From Pseudomonadota bacterium (GTDB taxonomy: Bacteria; Pseudomonadota; Alphaproteobacteria; Rhizobiales; Rhizobiaceae): 64,000 nt of DNA. Position 1 is the stretch's first letter. Each line of letters opens with the position of its first letter. Below are positions 54,896 to 64,000 of the stretch, piece by piece. The stretch is taken from contig JAIUPA010000010.1 in NCBI GenBank assembly GCA_020161665.1, positions 1 to 64,000 on the forward strand. Reading direction: 5' to 3'. A program made the position numbers and the translations under genes. A model generated the notes under the pieces. The model was not told where the DNA came from, made no database searches, and saw only the letters and a list, made by a program, of their open reading frames with translations.

Positions 54896-57800
54896 ATGGC
54901 GGAACACGATTCGGATGGTTTGGCTCGTTTAAGGGAGTTCATGGAGGAGCAGGACGGAACACAGGCATCAGCGGGGCTACCGGAAAACGTTTCCGGGGCA
55001 ACGATCCCGGCTGTCCAGTCGGAGGCGTCCTCCGTCCATACGGAACCTCTTGTAAAAAATAAGAAAAAGCGTCGCAAATTTCGTCTGGCGCTCGGCCTTT
55101 TTGCCGGTTTTGCCTTTCTTGTCTGTGTGGCGCTTGGCGGACTGTTCGTCGCCATCGAGCGTGGGCTTCTGGATGCGGAACTGGCGCGGCGGGCCGAAGC
55201 GGCCATCAATGATTCGCTGGGCGGACGCTTTGTCGTGAAGGTGGAGCGCGCCTCGCTGCGCTTCTCATCGCGCATGGCGCTGGCCGTCGAGGCCCAGAAT
55301 GTGGGCGTTTCAGAGCCGGAAAACGGCAAACCCGTGGCCCACGTCAAGGCGGTGCAACTGGTTCTTGATCCGCTCGCGCTCATGTCGGGCAGGCTCTACA
55401 TTGGCGGTGTCGATGCCGATGGGCTGGATGTCGATACCGCACTTCTGAGCACCGATGGCGAGAGCCTTGAGGGATTGCGGGTCGATTCCATTCCGCAGGT
55501 GCTGGACAAGATTTTTTCGCGCATGGATGCCGCATGGGCATTTCTCGAGCGCAGCCAGTCAGGGGATATGACGCTTTCGCGCATGACGCTGCGCTTTCCG
55601 GGAAAGGCGGTCGTTTCCGTTGAGGATATCCTTCTGGCACGCCAGGACGAGGGCGGTCTTTCGCTGACCGGCCGGGCCGTGCGTGAGGAGAGCGTTACGA
55701 CGTTTGCCGTCTCCGGCCATACGCTCGACGGGCGCGTTGTCTCTGTCGATGCAAGCTTTGACGGTCTTGATCTCGCCCCGATCACGCTTCGCTATGACCC
55801 GAGCGGCGTATTGAACGCCGGGCTTGCCAGCGTGATGGGCTTTTCTTTTTCGGCGACGCGCGCCGATGAAGAAGGCAAAGGCGCGGCCCTGCAAGGACGC
55901 TTCAAAGCGGAACCGGGCATGTTCTACGCCGATTACGAATCGCAGGAGTTCAGCGGCGGAGACATTCGTTTCTTCTACGATTTCGACAAGGACACGGTGG
56001 AGTTTACCCGCTCGCACCTGTCCTTCGGGCGAACCGTGATCCCGTTTACCGGGGCCGTCGCCGACCGCGACCGGCAAGGCGACAATACCGGGCCGGGTTA
56101 CATTCTTGATTTTCTGTCAAGCGGGGCCGTCTCCGGGGCAACCGATGCGCCACCACTGACCTTTGACGCCAAGGCCAGCGGTGTGTTTGACACGCGTGAG
56201 CATTTGCTGCGGGTCGACCGTCTTCTGGCAACGAGTGCAGCGGGTAATTTTGCCGGTTCTCTCGTGATCCGTCATGTGCCGGGCGGCTCGCCGGAGATCA
56301 GCTTTGGTGGACAGGTGCCGGACATGGCCGGTGACGCCGTCAAGCAGCTGTGGCCCTTCTGGATGGCCCGCAAGCCGCGCCAATGGGCTGTGGCTAATCT
56401 CGATGGCGGGCGCGTTCGCAATGGCGTGATTTCCGTTTTCGTTCCCGCCGGTCGCATCCTGCCGCCGCCCATTCCGCTCGAATTGCATGAGAACGAACTG
56501 CATGTGGGTTTCGATGTGGAAAATCTCCGCGTCGATCTGCCGCCAGACATTCCGCCCCTTCGCGATGTGGCTGCACGCGTCGAAATCCACGGCGGCAAAG
56601 CCGAAGTGTTGGCAAGCCACGGCATTTCCTATTTCGGTTCCGGGCGCTCGGTCACGCTTGATGGCGGGCGTTTTGCGATTGAAAATGCCTATGTAAAGCC
56701 GTTGATGGCCGATCTGAACGTCAAGCTCTCCGGTGATGCTGCCGCGGTGGTGGAACTGGCCTCCTTCCGTCCCATGAACGGGCTGAAGCATACCGAGTTT
56801 CGGCCTGAGGATTTCTCCGGGCCGGTCAAAGCCGATGTTGAGGCGCATTTCGGTCTTCTGCCCAGCCAATCGCCGCCCGAACCCGTCTGGAAGGTGGGCG
56901 TGGGGCTCGATGGCGTCGATGTTCACCGGCCGATCGGCTCGCATCAGATCTCAAAAGCGCAGGGGCAGCTGGATGTCATTCCCACCCAATTGGCCCTGAC
57001 GGCCAAGGCGCGGGTCGATGATGCCCCGGTCGACATCAGCTACCGGCAGCCCCTCGGCAACAATGCGGGCGCGCCGGAAATCAAGGCCAAGGCGAAGCTT
57101 GAAAAAGCGGACTGGATGAAGCTCGCGCCGCAGCTTGGCGATTTCATCGAGGGGCCGCTTGCCTTCGAACTGGAGCGTATTGACGACAAGAAACAGGCCG
57201 TAACCGTCGATCTGCGGCAGGCGAGTGTCATTTTGCCATGGGTCGGCTGGTCAAAGGGTAGCGGCGTTGCCGCACAGGCCAAGTTCGACCTTTCCGGTGA
57301 AGGTGACGATAATGCGGTGCGCAATCTGCAGTTCGGCGGGGATGGTTTCGGTGCCAACGGCAATTTGAATTTCAATCGCACGGGCCTCGTTTCGGCGGAT
57401 TTCTCTCGTGTTGTCCTGTCGCCCGGTGATGATTTCGCGCTCACAGTGAAAAACGGCAAGGCGGGATACGAGATCGGTGTCAGCGGCAAACGCGCTGATG
57501 CGCGCAACATCATTGGCAAGATGAAAAGCGGCTATGAAGCGGAAAAGCCGGCAACTGAGACGGCGGTTCCGGCGGCCAAGACCCGCTTTACCGCCAACCT
57601 GAAGCTTGGTGAACTGGCAGGCTTCAATGATGAGACGCTCTCCAATTTCACCGGCCGCTATGCGATGAAGGGGTCTGATATTACCGCGGTGGAGTTCACG
57701 GCAACGACCGATAGCAATCAGGCGCTTGTCGGCCAGATGCTGAAGGACGGGCGCAACACGATTTCCATCACCAGCGGCGATGCCGGTGCCTTTGCCCGCT

Positions 57801-58348
57801 TCATCGATCTCTACAAGAACATGGCCGGTGGCCTGCTGAATCTGAAAATGTTCGCCATGGATGCGCAATCCTGGAGCGGGTCGATTGATATCCGAAACTT
57901 CCGCCTGACCAACGAGCAGCGCCTGCAATCCATGGTCTCGACGCCGACGGGGGCGGACGGAAAAAGCCTGAGCAAGACGCTCAAAAAGGACATCAATGTG
58001 AACTCCGCCGGGTTCCAGCGGGCCTTTGGGCGCTTGGTGCTGCGAAACAGCGTTCTCGTTGTGGAAAATGGTGTTCTGCGGGGTGATCAGGTCGGCGCAA
58101 CATTTCAGGGAACCGTGCGCGACCGGCGCGGTCGCATGGACCTGACCGGCACTTTCATGCCGGCCTATGGTCTGAACAGCCTGTTTGCCGAACTGCCGAT
58201 CATCGGCTCACTGCTCGGCAATGGCCGCGACAAGGGGCTGATCGGCATCACTTTCCGGCTGTCCGGCAAGTTTACCAAGCCCGACCTGACGATCAACCCG
58301 CTCTCGGTCATCGCTCCGGGCGTGTTCCGGCAGATTTTCGAGTATTGA
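54896..58348 (+). CDS. Large AsmA/YhdP-like envelope protein (DUF3971)
   Basis: An 1150-residue protein with an acidic cytosolic N-terminus, a single transmembrane anchor (about residues 63-86; LGLFAGFAFLVCVALGGLFVA) and a very long periplasmic beta-rich region. The N-terminal DUF3971-like part (about 110-450) and C-terminal AsmA-like part (about 880-1150; GTFMPAYGLNSLFAELPIIGSLLGNGRDKGLIGITF) are as in YhdP/TamB-type proteins, thought to move phospholipid between membranes. It starts at ATG 54896; a TTG at 54887 is possible. It stands alone. Confidence 0.88.
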   Translation: MAEHDSDGLARLREFMEEQDGTQASAGLPENVSGATIPAVQSEASSVHTEPLVKNKKKRRKFRLALGLFAGFAFLVCVALGGLFVAIERGLLDAELARRAEAAINDSLGGRFVVKVERASLRFSSRMALAVEAQNVGVSEPENGKPVAHVKAVQLVLDPLALMSGRLYIGGVDADGLDVDTALLSTDGESLEGLRVDSIPQVLDKIFSRMDAAWAFLERSQSGDMTLSRMTLRFPGKAVVSVEDILLARQDEGGLSLTGRAVREESVTTFAVSGHTLDGRVVSVDASFDGLDLAPITLRYDPSGVLNAGLASVMGFSFSATRADEEGKGAALQGRFKAEPGMFYADYESQEFSGGDIRFFYDFDKDTVEFTRSHLSFGRTVIPFTGAVADRDRQGDNTGPGYILDFLSSGAVSGATDAPPLTFDAKASGVFDTREHLLRVDRLLATSAAGNFAGSLVIRHVPGGSPEISFGGQVPDMAGDAVKQLWPFWMARKPRQWAVANLDGGRVRNGVISVFVPAGRILPPPIPLELHENELHVGFDVENLRVDLPPDIPPLRDVAARVEIHGGKAEVLASHGISYFGSGRSVTLDGGRFAIENAYVKPLMADLNVKLSGDAAAVVELASFRPMNGLKHTEFRPEDFSGPVKADVEAHFGLLPSQSPPEPVWKVGVGLDGVDVHRPIGSHQISKAQGQLDVIPTQLALTAKARVDDAPVDISYRQPLGNNAGAPEIKAKAKLEKADWMKLAPQLGDFIEGPLAFELERIDDKKQAVTVDLRQASVILPWVGWSKGSGVAAQAKFDLSGEGDDNAVRNLQFGGDGFGANGNLNFNRTGLVSADFSRVVLSPGDDFALTVKNGKAGYEIGVSGKRADARNIIGKMKSGYEAEKPATETAVPAAKTRFTANLKLGELAGFNDETLSNFTGRYAMKGSDITAVEFTATTDSNQALVGQMLKDGRNTISITSGDAGAFARFIDLYKNMAGGLLNLKMFAMDAQSWSGSIDIRNFRLTNEQRLQSMVSTPTGADGKSLSKTLKKDINVNSAGFQRAFGRLVLRNSVLVVENGVLRGDQVGATFQGTVRDRRGRMDLTGTFMPAYGLNSLFAELPIIGSLLGNGRDKGLIGITFRLSGKFTKPDLTINPLSVIAPGVFRQIFEY

Positions 58349-58357
58349 TCCTGTTCC

Positions 58358-59242
58358 TCAGGCAACTTCGGTTTGGCGCAGACGCTCCCGGATGGTCGCG
58401 ATGAGGTTGCGTTGGTGGAAGTCGCGGTAAAACGCTGTTTCACCGTCATCCATGACGCGCAAAACCGGCACGCAATCCTCCATGGCAAGACTGGGGATCG
58501 TTTCCGGCGCAGTCGTCTCTTGCAATGTCTTGCGGTCGATCCCGGCCACCCGTCGCTCCAACGCATCAAAATAGGCGATGTTGCGCTCTATGGCCTCAGG
58601 CGTTTTCGTGCGGCCATGGGCCGGGGCAACGACCAGCGCCCTGAGATCACGCAATTGCCGCAGCGAACGGCGCAACTCGAACAGCGCATCCGGGTCCTTA
58701 GACCACACGCAGGGCATCGGGTCCTCGACCGCATCGACCGGCAGAAGTGTTGAGATTTCCGGAATGTAGACCGCCACATGGTCCGGCGTATGGCCGGGCG
58801 TGTGGAGAAGATGAAGCGTCAAATCCCCGCCATGAAGCTTCATGTCGCCGGAAAAGGTGATCGACGGGCCGATCAGTTCCACCTCATGGAAGCATGATTC
58901 CTGCCCGGATTTTTCCGCAAGCTTGGCGCGCGCTGCCGGATGGGCCAGCCGCTCCTGCGTTTTGACATGGCCGATGATCGGCCCGAATGCACGAAGCGCC
59001 GCATTGCCCCAGAAATGGTCCCAGTCCATATGCGAATTGAGGATGACGAGCGGTTTTCCGCCGGGCGTTACGCAAAGCTTTTCAAGTGCTTGGCGGCAGA
59101 GGGCTGGCGTGCCCAGCGTGTCGATCAACACGTCGAAACGCTGTGTGCGCACGAACATCGCGTCCACTTCGCTGCCCGCTCGCAAGATGCTGATGCGTGG
59201 ATCAAGCCCCTCAAAGCTGGTGATTTCGACGGTATCGGTCAT
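58358..59242 (-). CDS. Metallo-beta-lactamase-fold hydrolase
   Basis: A 294-residue MBL-fold protein. Metal motif 1 reads SHMDWDHFWGN, that is H-x-D-x-D-H, where most MBL enzymes have H-x-H-x-D-H (Asp73 replaces His). The later ligands are present: LHTPGHTPDH, LLPVDAVEDP and VVAPAHGRT. The C-terminal 60 residues are helical. It may hydrolyse a thioester or another ester; function unknown. AGGCAGCAG precedes the ATG at 59242; upstream in-frame ATG at 59299 is less likely. Confidence 0.85.
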   Translation of the reverse strand: MTDTVEITSFEGLDPRISILRAGSEVDAMFVRTQRFDVLIDTLGTPALCRQALEKLCVTPGGKPLVILNSHMDWDHFWGNAALRAFGPIIGHVKTQERLAHPAARAKLAEKSGQESCFHEVELIGPSITFSGDMKLHGGDLTLHLLHTPGHTPDHVAVYIPEISTLLPVDAVEDPMPCVWSKDPDALFELRRSLRQLRDLRALVVAPAHGRTKTPEAIERNIAYFDALERRVAGIDRKTLQETTAPETIPSLAMEDCVPVLRVMDDGETAFYRDFHQRNLIATIRERLRQTEVA

Positions 59243-59312
59243 CTGCTGCCTCGTGTTTGAAAGAGCGCCGAATGTGCGTCTGACCGCAGCCCATGGCAAG
59301 CCACCGGCGACA

Positions 59313-59338
59313 ACAAAAAAGCCGGGTTGCCCCGGCTT
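59313..59338 (-). terminator. Terminator of tyrS
   Basis: AAGCCGGG (59319-59326) pairs with CCCGGCTT (59331-59338) around TTGC and is followed on the minus strand by TTTTTTGTTG. It is 28 bases past the tyrS stop. Confidence 0.92.
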
Positions 59339-59365
59339 CCGTGTGTTTGTTCAATGGCAGCCGGA

Positions 59366-60622
59366 TCAGACCGGGCGGATGAGGATGTGCTTCTTCTTGC
59401 CGAGCGACACCTTGATGACGCCTGCGTCCGAAACCTCTGCCTTGCCAATCGTGGCGCGGTCGTCGGTCATGGCCTTGTCGTTGATCTTCACGGCACCGCC
59501 CTGAACATGGCGACGAGCCTCACCGTTCGACGCGGCAAGACCTGCCTTGACGACGAGGGCGAGAAGCCCCATCCCGGCCTCAAGCTCGGCGGTCGGAACT
59601 TCGACCGTCGGCAGGTTGTCGGCCAGCGCACCTTCCTCAAACGTCTTGCGGGCCGTTTCGGCGGCCTGTTCGGCAGCGTCGCGACCATGCAGCATGGCGG
59701 TGATTTCGGTGGCGAGGATCTTCTTCACCTCGTTGATTTCCGAACCGCCAAGGGCCGAAAGGCGGGCGATCTCATCCATCGGCAGCGTGGTGTAGAGCTT
59801 CAGGAAGCGCGAAACATCGGCGTCTTCCGTGTTGCGCCAGTACTGCCAGAAATCATAGGCCGAAAGCATGTCCGGGTTCAGCCAGACAGCGCCATTGATC
59901 GACTTGCCCATCTTCGCGCCCGACGAGGTGGTCAGGAGCGGCGAGGTCAGCGCGTAAAGCTGCTGCGTGCCCATGCGGTGGCCAAGGTCGATACCGTTGA
60001 CGATGTTGCCCCACTGGTCGGAACCGCCCATCTGCAGGCGGCAATCGTAACGCTTGGCCAGTTCCACGAAGTCGTAGGCCTGCAGGATCATGTAGTTGAA
60101 TTCGAGGAAGGACAGCGACTGCTCGCGGTCAAGGCGCGTCTTCACGCTGTCGAAGGACAGCATGCGGTTGACCGAGAAGTGACGACCGACATCGCGCAAG
60201 AATTCAAGGTAGTTCAGGCCGCGCAGCCAGTCGCCGTTGTTGATCATCAACGCGCCGCCCTTGGGGCCGGATTCATAGTTGAGGTAGTTCGAAAAGACGC
60301 GCTTGATCGAGGCAATATTGTCCTCGATCATATCGACCGTCATCAGCTTGCGGGCCTCTTCCTTGAAGGACGGGTCGCCGACCATGCCGGTGCCGCCACC
60401 CATCAGCGAAATCGGACGATGGCCGGTCTTCTGCATCCAGTGCAGCATCATGATCTGGATCAGCCCGCCCGCATGCAGCGAAGGCGCGGTCGGATCGAAG
60501 CCGATATAGGCCGTCACGGTTTCCTTGGCGAAGAGTTCATCGAGACCTGCCTCGTCGGAGATCTGGTGAATGAAGCCGCGCTCGTCGAGCGTGCGAAGGA
60601 ATTCGGACTTGAACCTGGACAT
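59366..60622 (-). CDS. tyrS: Tyrosyl-tRNA synthetase
   Basis: A 418-residue class I synthetase. The HIGH-equivalent is in [12 protein letters not shown], tyrosine and tRNA residues in [14 protein letters not shown], and KMSKS appears as KMGKSING. The C-terminal S4 RNA-binding domain (about 350-415) binds the anticodon arm. It is divergent from anmK, with 92 bases between, and has a strong terminator. Confidence 0.97.
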   Translation of the reverse strand: MSRFKSEFLRTLDERGFIHQISDEAGLDELFAKETVTAYIGFDPTAPSLHAGGLIQIMMLHWMQKTGHRPISLMGGGTGMVGDPSFKEEARKLMTVDMIEDNIASIKRVFSNYLNYESGPKGGALMINNGDWLRGLNYLEFLRDVGRHFSVNRMLSFDSVKTRLDREQSLSFLEFNYMILQAYDFVELAKRYDCRLQMGGSDQWGNIVNGIDLGHRMGTQQLYALTSPLLTTSSGAKMGKSINGAVWLNPDMLSAYDFWQYWRNTEDADVSRFLKLYTTLPMDEIARLSALGGSEINEVKKILATEITAMLHGRDAAEQAAETARKTFEEGALADNLPTVEVPTAELEAGMGLLALVVKAGLAASNGEARRHVQGGAVKINDKAMTDDRATIGKAEVSDAGVIKVSLGKKKHILIRPV

Positions 60623-60714
60623 GACCTGTTTCTCTGGAAAAGGATTGGGTTACCGGGCGCGTCTAGCACTGTTTTGGCGCATAATCACCCCAAAAGTGAT
60701 TCAGGATGGCAGGC

Positions 60715-61863
60715 ATGGGTAGACAAAAAACGGCAATCGGGCTGATGAGCGGCACCTCGATGGACGGCATCGATGTGGCGCTTGTGAAAACCGATGGCGA
60801 AGGTTTCGTTGCACGTGGCCCAAGCCTTTACATCCCCTATGACGCGGGATTGCGGGCGTGCTGGAAGAAGGCACTGGTGACGGCGAAAGCCATCACCGAA
60901 CGCCATCAGCGCCCCGGCGACCTGGCCGATGCGGAACGGACGCTGACGCTATGCCATGCCGCTGCGGTCAAATCCTTTCTGGCCCGCCATGATCTCGCGC
61001 CCGGCGATATCGATGTCATCGGCTTTCACGGCCAGACCGTTCTGCACCGCCCGGATGCGGCATTGACGGTGCAGATCGGCGACGGACCGCTGCTCGCCGA
61101 AGAGACCGGGATTGATGTTGTCTACGATATGCGCGCCAACGACATGGTGCATGGCGGGCAGGGCGCGCCGCTTATACCCGCCTATCACGCGGCGCTGGCG
61201 GCGAATTTGCCCGAAGGCCTGTCGCGACCTGCCGTCTTCGTCAATATCGGCGGCATTTCAAACCTCACTTATACGGGTCAGTCGGGGCGATCCGACGAAC
61301 TGGCGGCCTTTGATAGCGGGCCGGGCAATATGCTGATCGACCAATGGGTGGAAGCCCAGACTGGCAAGAGTTTCGATCAAGGCGGCGCGATTGCCGCGCG
61401 TGGCACGGTGGTTCCGGCGCTCGTGAACCGTTATCTCGAAAGCCCGTTCTTTTCCGGAAACCAGCGCCGTTCGCTGGATCGGGGCGATTTTTCCGTGCCG
61501 GTGGTTGGCGAGGTTTCGCTGGAAGACGGTGCCCGCACGCTGGCCCATGTGACGGGCGCGTCCATCGTCAAGCTGTCTGCCTATCTCCCCGAAAAGCCGA
61601 AGACCTATGTGGTGTGCGGCGGCGGGCGTCTGAACCCGGTCATCATGGCCGAATTTGCCAAGGTTGCGGCAGAACAGGGGGCCGCGGTCATCGCTGCCGA
61701 ACAGGCGGGCTTTGATGGCGGTGCCATGGAGGCCGAGGCCTGGGCCTATCTCGCCGTGCGCTCGCTTTGCGAGCTACCATTGACCTTCCCCGGAACGACC
61801 GGGGTGCGTGAGGCGGTCACGGGCGGGGTGTTTGTGCCATCCAACAAAAAAGCGCCGGTATGA
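60715..61863 (+). CDS. anmK: Anhydro-N-acetylmuramic acid kinase
   Basis: A 382-residue sugar kinase of the actin-like superfamily that phosphorylates and hydrates 1,6-anhydro-MurNAc recovered from peptidoglycan turnover. It begins [23 protein letters not shown], contains [21 protein letters not shown] [13 protein letters not shown] and [11 protein letters not shown], and [13 protein letters not shown] at the end. ATG 60715 has AGGA about 9 bases upstream. Its last codons lie inside the following hairpin. Confidence 0.96.
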   Translation: MGRQKTAIGLMSGTSMDGIDVALVKTDGEGFVARGPSLYIPYDAGLRACWKKALVTAKAITERHQRPGDLADAERTLTLCHAAAVKSFLARHDLAPGDIDVIGFHGQTVLHRPDAALTVQIGDGPLLAEETGIDVVYDMRANDMVHGGQGAPLIPAYHAALAANLPEGLSRPAVFVNIGGISNLTYTGQSGRSDELAAFDSGPGNMLIDQWVEAQTGKSFDQGGAIAARGTVVPALVNRYLESPFFSGNQRRSLDRGDFSVPVVGEVSLEDGARTLAHVTGASIVKLSAYLPEKPKTYVVCGGGRLNPVIMAEFAKVAAEQGAAVIAAEQAGFDGGAMEAEAWAYLAVRSLCELPLTFPGTTGVREAVTGGVFVPSNKKAPV

Positions 61864-61872
61864 CCGGCGCTT
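61847..61872. terminator. Terminator shared by anmK and the alpha/beta hydrolase
   Basis: AAGCGCCGGT (61850-61859) pairs with ACCGGCGCTT (61863-61872) around ATG. The anmK stop TGA (61861-61863) is in the loop and right arm. On the minus strand six T residues follow, so it mainly ends the hydrolase transcript, 41 bases beyond its stop. Confidence 0.9.
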
Positions 61873-61912
61873 GATCGTGAGATCGCTGACCTCGAGGCTG
61901 GGATCGAAATCC

Positions 61913-62590
61913 TTAGCGGATTCGTTTGGCAGCCGGTTCCGGCACCAGTTCGCCATTCAGGCGGCGGTCCAGATAGTCTTCGCATTCGGCCATCAGCGTA
62001 TCCACCTGGCCGTTGAAGAAGTGGTTGGCACCCGGCACCGTGCGGTGGGTGATCAGGATGCCCTTCTGGGCCTGCAGCTTGTCCACGAGGCCGATCACGT
62101 CCTTCTCCGGGGCCACCTTGTCGGCATTGCCGTTGATGATCAGGCCGGACGACGGGCAGGGGGCGAGGAAGGAGAAGTCGTAGATGTTCGGCTGCGGGGC
62201 AATCGACATGAAACCTTCGATTTCCGGGCGGCGCATCAGAAGCTGCATGCCGATCCACGAGCCGAAGGAGTAACCGGCCACCCAGCAGCTCTTCGAATCA
62301 GGATGCAGCGACTGCACCCAGTCGAGCGCCGAAGCGGCATCGGACAGTTCACCCGCGCCATGGTCGAATTCGCCCTGGCTGCGGCCAATGCTGCGGAAGT
62401 TGAAGCGCAGCGTGGTAAACCCGCGCTTCTGGAACATGTAGAAGAGCTGGTAGACGATCTGGTTGTTCATCGTGCCGCCGAACTGGGGGTGCGGGTGCAG
62501 GATGATGGCGATCGGCGCGCTCTTTTCCTTCGAGGGCTGGTAGCGGCCTTCGAGGCGGCCTGCGGGGCCGTTGAAAATGACTTCGGGCAT
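61913..62590 (-). CDS. Alpha/beta hydrolase, probably serine hydrolase of unknown substrate
   Basis: A 225-residue hydrolase of the type seen beside SUF genes in rhizobia. It begins MPEVIFNGPAGRLEGRYQ, has the oxyanion-hole region HPHPQFGGTMNN, nucleophile Ser108 in AGYSFGSW and the later histidine in PGANHFFNG, with the acid in NGNADKVAPEKD. The substrate is unknown. The ATG at 62590 follows GGAG by 6 bases. It is divergent from the cysteine desulfurase gene. Confidence 0.88.
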   Translation of the reverse strand: MPEVIFNGPAGRLEGRYQPSKEKSAPIAIILHPHPQFGGTMNNQIVYQLFYMFQKRGFTTLRFNFRSIGRSQGEFDHGAGELSDAASALDWVQSLHPDSKSCWVAGYSFGSWIGMQLLMRRPEIEGFMSIAPQPNIYDFSFLAPCPSSGLIINGNADKVAPEKDVIGLVDKLQAQKGILITHRTVPGANHFFNGQVDTLMAECEDYLDRRLNGELVPEPAAKRIR

Positions 62591-62680
62591 CGTTACTCCG
62601 GGGCACGGGTTTCGTTCAGGAGAAAGGCACGGGATTGTCTCAAGGACTTGACTCCCGAATTCATCTTTTCTAGAACGCAG

Positions 62681-62697
62681 TTTAGAACTGTTCAAAA
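62681..62697 (+). promoter_or_regulatory. Candidate Irr (ICE) iron-control box
   Basis: TTTAGAACTGTTCAAAA differs at one position from the Irr/ICE consensus TTTAGAA-N3-TTCTAAA. It lies in the divergent region between the hydrolase and the cysteine desulfurase, about 100 bases before the latter. Irr controls iron and iron-sulfur genes in Hyphomicrobiales. Confidence 0.5.
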
Positions 62698-62792
62698 ATC
62701 CACAAGACCAAAAGCCGTGGGATTTGACGTGTTCATATGCTAAGCCGCACGGAAATTTCAACAAAAATGCACCATCGGGTGCACGGGATCGC

Positions 62793-63962
62793 ATGATGGC
62801 CGCAAGCCAGCGCGTCTATATGGACTGGAACGCGACTGCGCCGCTTCTTGACGAGGCGCGGACGGCGCTTGTTGCTGGCCTTGATCTCATGAACCCGTCA
62901 TCCGTTCACGGTGAGGGGCGGGCTGCCCGCGCAGCGCTGGAAAAGGCGCGCCGACAGGTGGCGGGCCTAGTAGGCGCATCGCCCGCCAACGTTGTCTTCA
63001 CATCGGGCGCGACGGAAGCCGCCAATCTGGTGCTGACGCCCGAATTTCGCATGGGCCGCCGCGCCGTCTCCATCGGTCATCTCTATGTTTCGGCCATTGA
63101 GCATCCGGCCATCCGCGAAGGCGGTCGCTTTTCCGTCGGTTCCGTTACGGAAGTTCCCGTTACGTCAAACGGCGTTCTGGACCTTGAGGCCCTGCGTCTG
63201 GCGCTCGACGCGCATGATGACAATAAGGGCCTGCCAATGGTGGCCGTCATGGCGGTCAACAATGAAACCGGCACTATTCAGCCCCTTCAGGCCGTTGCCG
63301 AACGGGTGCGGGCCAAGGGCGGGTTGCTGGTGGTCGATGCCGTGCAGGCGGTAGGGCGCATCGCCCTCGATATGGAAGCCATCGGCGCGGATTTCCTGAT
63401 TATCTCGTCGCACAAGATCGGCGGGCCGAAGGGCGTCGGCGCGCTCATCGCGCGCGGCGAAACCTTGATGCCCGCGCCGCTGGTGCGTGGCGGTGGTCAG
63501 GAAAAGGGGCATCGCTCCGGCACGGAAAATCTGCCCGCCATTCTGGGCTTTGGCGCAGCGGCGGAAGTCGCAAGCCAGAACCTTGAGGACCGCAATGCCC
63601 GCATCGCCAGCCTTCGGGACCGGCTTGAAGCGGGTATGCGACAGGTTTTTCCCGATGTTGTCATTCATGGTGCGGGCGCACCGCGCGTCGCCAATACCTG
63701 CTTTTTCAGCCTGCCGGGCCTGAAGTCGGAAACCGGGCAGATTGCTTTTGATCTGGAAGGCATTGCGCTTTCGGCGGGATCGGCCTGTTCATCGGGCAAG
63801 GTGGGCGAAAGCCACGTGCTGGCAGCCATGGGATGCGATCCCAAGCTTGGGGCCTTGCGGCTCTCGCTCGGGGTTTCAACCACGCGTGAAGAGATCGAAC
63901 GGGTTCTGGCCGCCTTTGCCAAGGTGGCGGGTCGCCTGAACCGAAACGGACAGGCGGCATAA
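62793..63962 (+). CDS. Cysteine desulfurase (class I, NifS/IscS-like), probably first gene of a SUF operon
   Basis: A 389-residue PLP enzyme that takes sulfur from cysteine for iron-sulfur cluster assembly. It starts with VYMDWNATAPLLDEAR, binds PLP at the lysine of IISSHKIGGPKGVGALI and carries the catalytic cysteine in LSAGSACSSGKVGESHVL. The class I SSCSSG-type loop is the IscS/NifS group. In rhizobia this gene heads sufB-C-D-S. The start may be 62793, 62796 or 62820. The gene ends 38 bases before the window edge. Confidence 0.92.
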   Translation: MMAASQRVYMDWNATAPLLDEARTALVAGLDLMNPSSVHGEGRAARAALEKARRQVAGLVGASPANVVFTSGATEAANLVLTPEFRMGRRAVSIGHLYVSAIEHPAIREGGRFSVGSVTEVPVTSNGVLDLEALRLALDAHDDNKGLPMVAVMAVNNETGTIQPLQAVAERVRAKGGLLVVDAVQAVGRIALDMEAIGADFLIISSHKIGGPKGVGALIARGETLMPAPLVRGGGQEKGHRSGTENLPAILGFGAAAEVASQNLEDRNARIASLRDRLEAGMRQVFPDVVIHGAGAPRVANTCFFSLPGLKSETGQIAFDLEGIALSAGSACSSGKVGESHVLAAMGCDPKLGALRLSLGVSTTREEIERVLAAFAKVAGRLNRNGQAA

Positions 63963-63974
63963 GTTAAGGAATTT

Positions 63975-63998
63975 CGCGAAAAGCATTCGTTTTTCGCG
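63975..63998 (+). repeat. Inverted repeat after the cysteine desulfurase
   Basis: CGCGAAAA (63975-63982) and TTTTCGCG (63991-63998) flank 8 bases at the window edge. It may be a weak intra-operon hairpin; the next gene is beyond the window. Confidence 0.45.
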
Positions 63999-64000
63999 GG

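Noticed and set aside
1..64000. CRISPR arrays, insertion sequences, prophage genes, tRNA or rRNA genes, toxin-antitoxin pairs, defence islands
   Set aside because: None seen: no spaced direct repeats, no transposase or integrase motifs, no tRNA-like cloverleaf noticed by eye, and gene content is core metabolism throughout.

Overview
The window is a contiguous piece of an alphaproteobacterial main chromosome, about 60% GC. It most likely comes from the Hyphomicrobiales (Rhizobiales), in the Rhizobiaceae/Brucellaceae neighbourhood. The grounds are the rpsM-rpsK-rpoA-rplQ end of the ribosomal cluster with rhizobial-type S11, RpoA and L17; F1-ATPase zeta-type proteins (DUF1476); a B12-dependent ribonucleotide reductase (NrdJ) as the reductase seen; MsrPQ; a class I cysteine desulfurase that in this order usually opens a SUF operon; and alphaproteobacterial-style sites (EcfG, CtrA, Irr and NrdR box matches). 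I cannot assign a genus. There is no phage, transposon, CRISPR array, tRNA or rRNA gene and no clear foreign island: the region is almost entirely core genome.

Layout. 1-2.5 kb: end of the ribosomal/alpha operon. 2.5-7.7 kb: msrPQ, ilvD, a small membrane protein, a MarR regulator and a hotdog thioesterase. 7.8-11.3 kb: HtrA/Do protease, RarA and two small genes, one behind a match to the EcfG general-stress promoter. 11.5-16.6 kb: nrdJ, a 750-base noncoding block rich in hairpins and palindromes, and gpt. 16.7-20.4 kb: SulP transporter, GST, icd. 20.7-28.0 kb: a secreted small protein, trmJ, murI, eamA, a HerA-like ATPase, a SHOCT protein, pepT. 28.2-34.9 kb: terC with a structured leader, rpsD, glsA, ttcA, an inositol-monophosphatase-family gene, a Bcr/CflA exporter, grxD, bolA. 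35-42.5 kb: purine genes (purL, purQ, purS, purC) interrupted by a MocR regulator and a divergent DUF1127 gene, then two tandem zeta-subunit paralogues. 42.6-48.4 kb: a PAS-GGDEF-EAL protein, a small serine hydrolase, purB, a membrane protein, rpe. 48.5-58.4 kb: a periplasmic binding protein, flavin reductase, TfoX-like, NUDIX, DEAD-box helicase, M23 peptidase, Bcp and a giant AsmA/YhdP-like protein. 58.4-64 kb: a metallo-beta-lactamase-fold protein, tyrS, anmK, an alpha/beta hydrolase and the cysteine desulfurase.

Functional threads: translation and transcription (S13, S11, L17, S4, RNAP alpha, TyrS, TrmJ, TtcA), purine synthesis and salvage (PurB, C, S, Q, L, Gpt), redox and iron-sulfur (MsrPQ, GrxD, BolA, Bcp, cysteine desulfurase), and envelope and peptidoglycan (MurI, AnmK, M23, AsmA-like, HtrA). 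I did not find a clearly new multi-gene system. The most rewarding leads are regulatory or noncoding: the hairpin-rich block at 15.7-16.06 kb, the paired NrdR boxes, the terC leader, the MocR/DUF1127 divergent operator, the EcfG-type promoter at 10.67 kb, and the tandem zeta paralogues of which only one keeps the inhibitor-like N-terminus.
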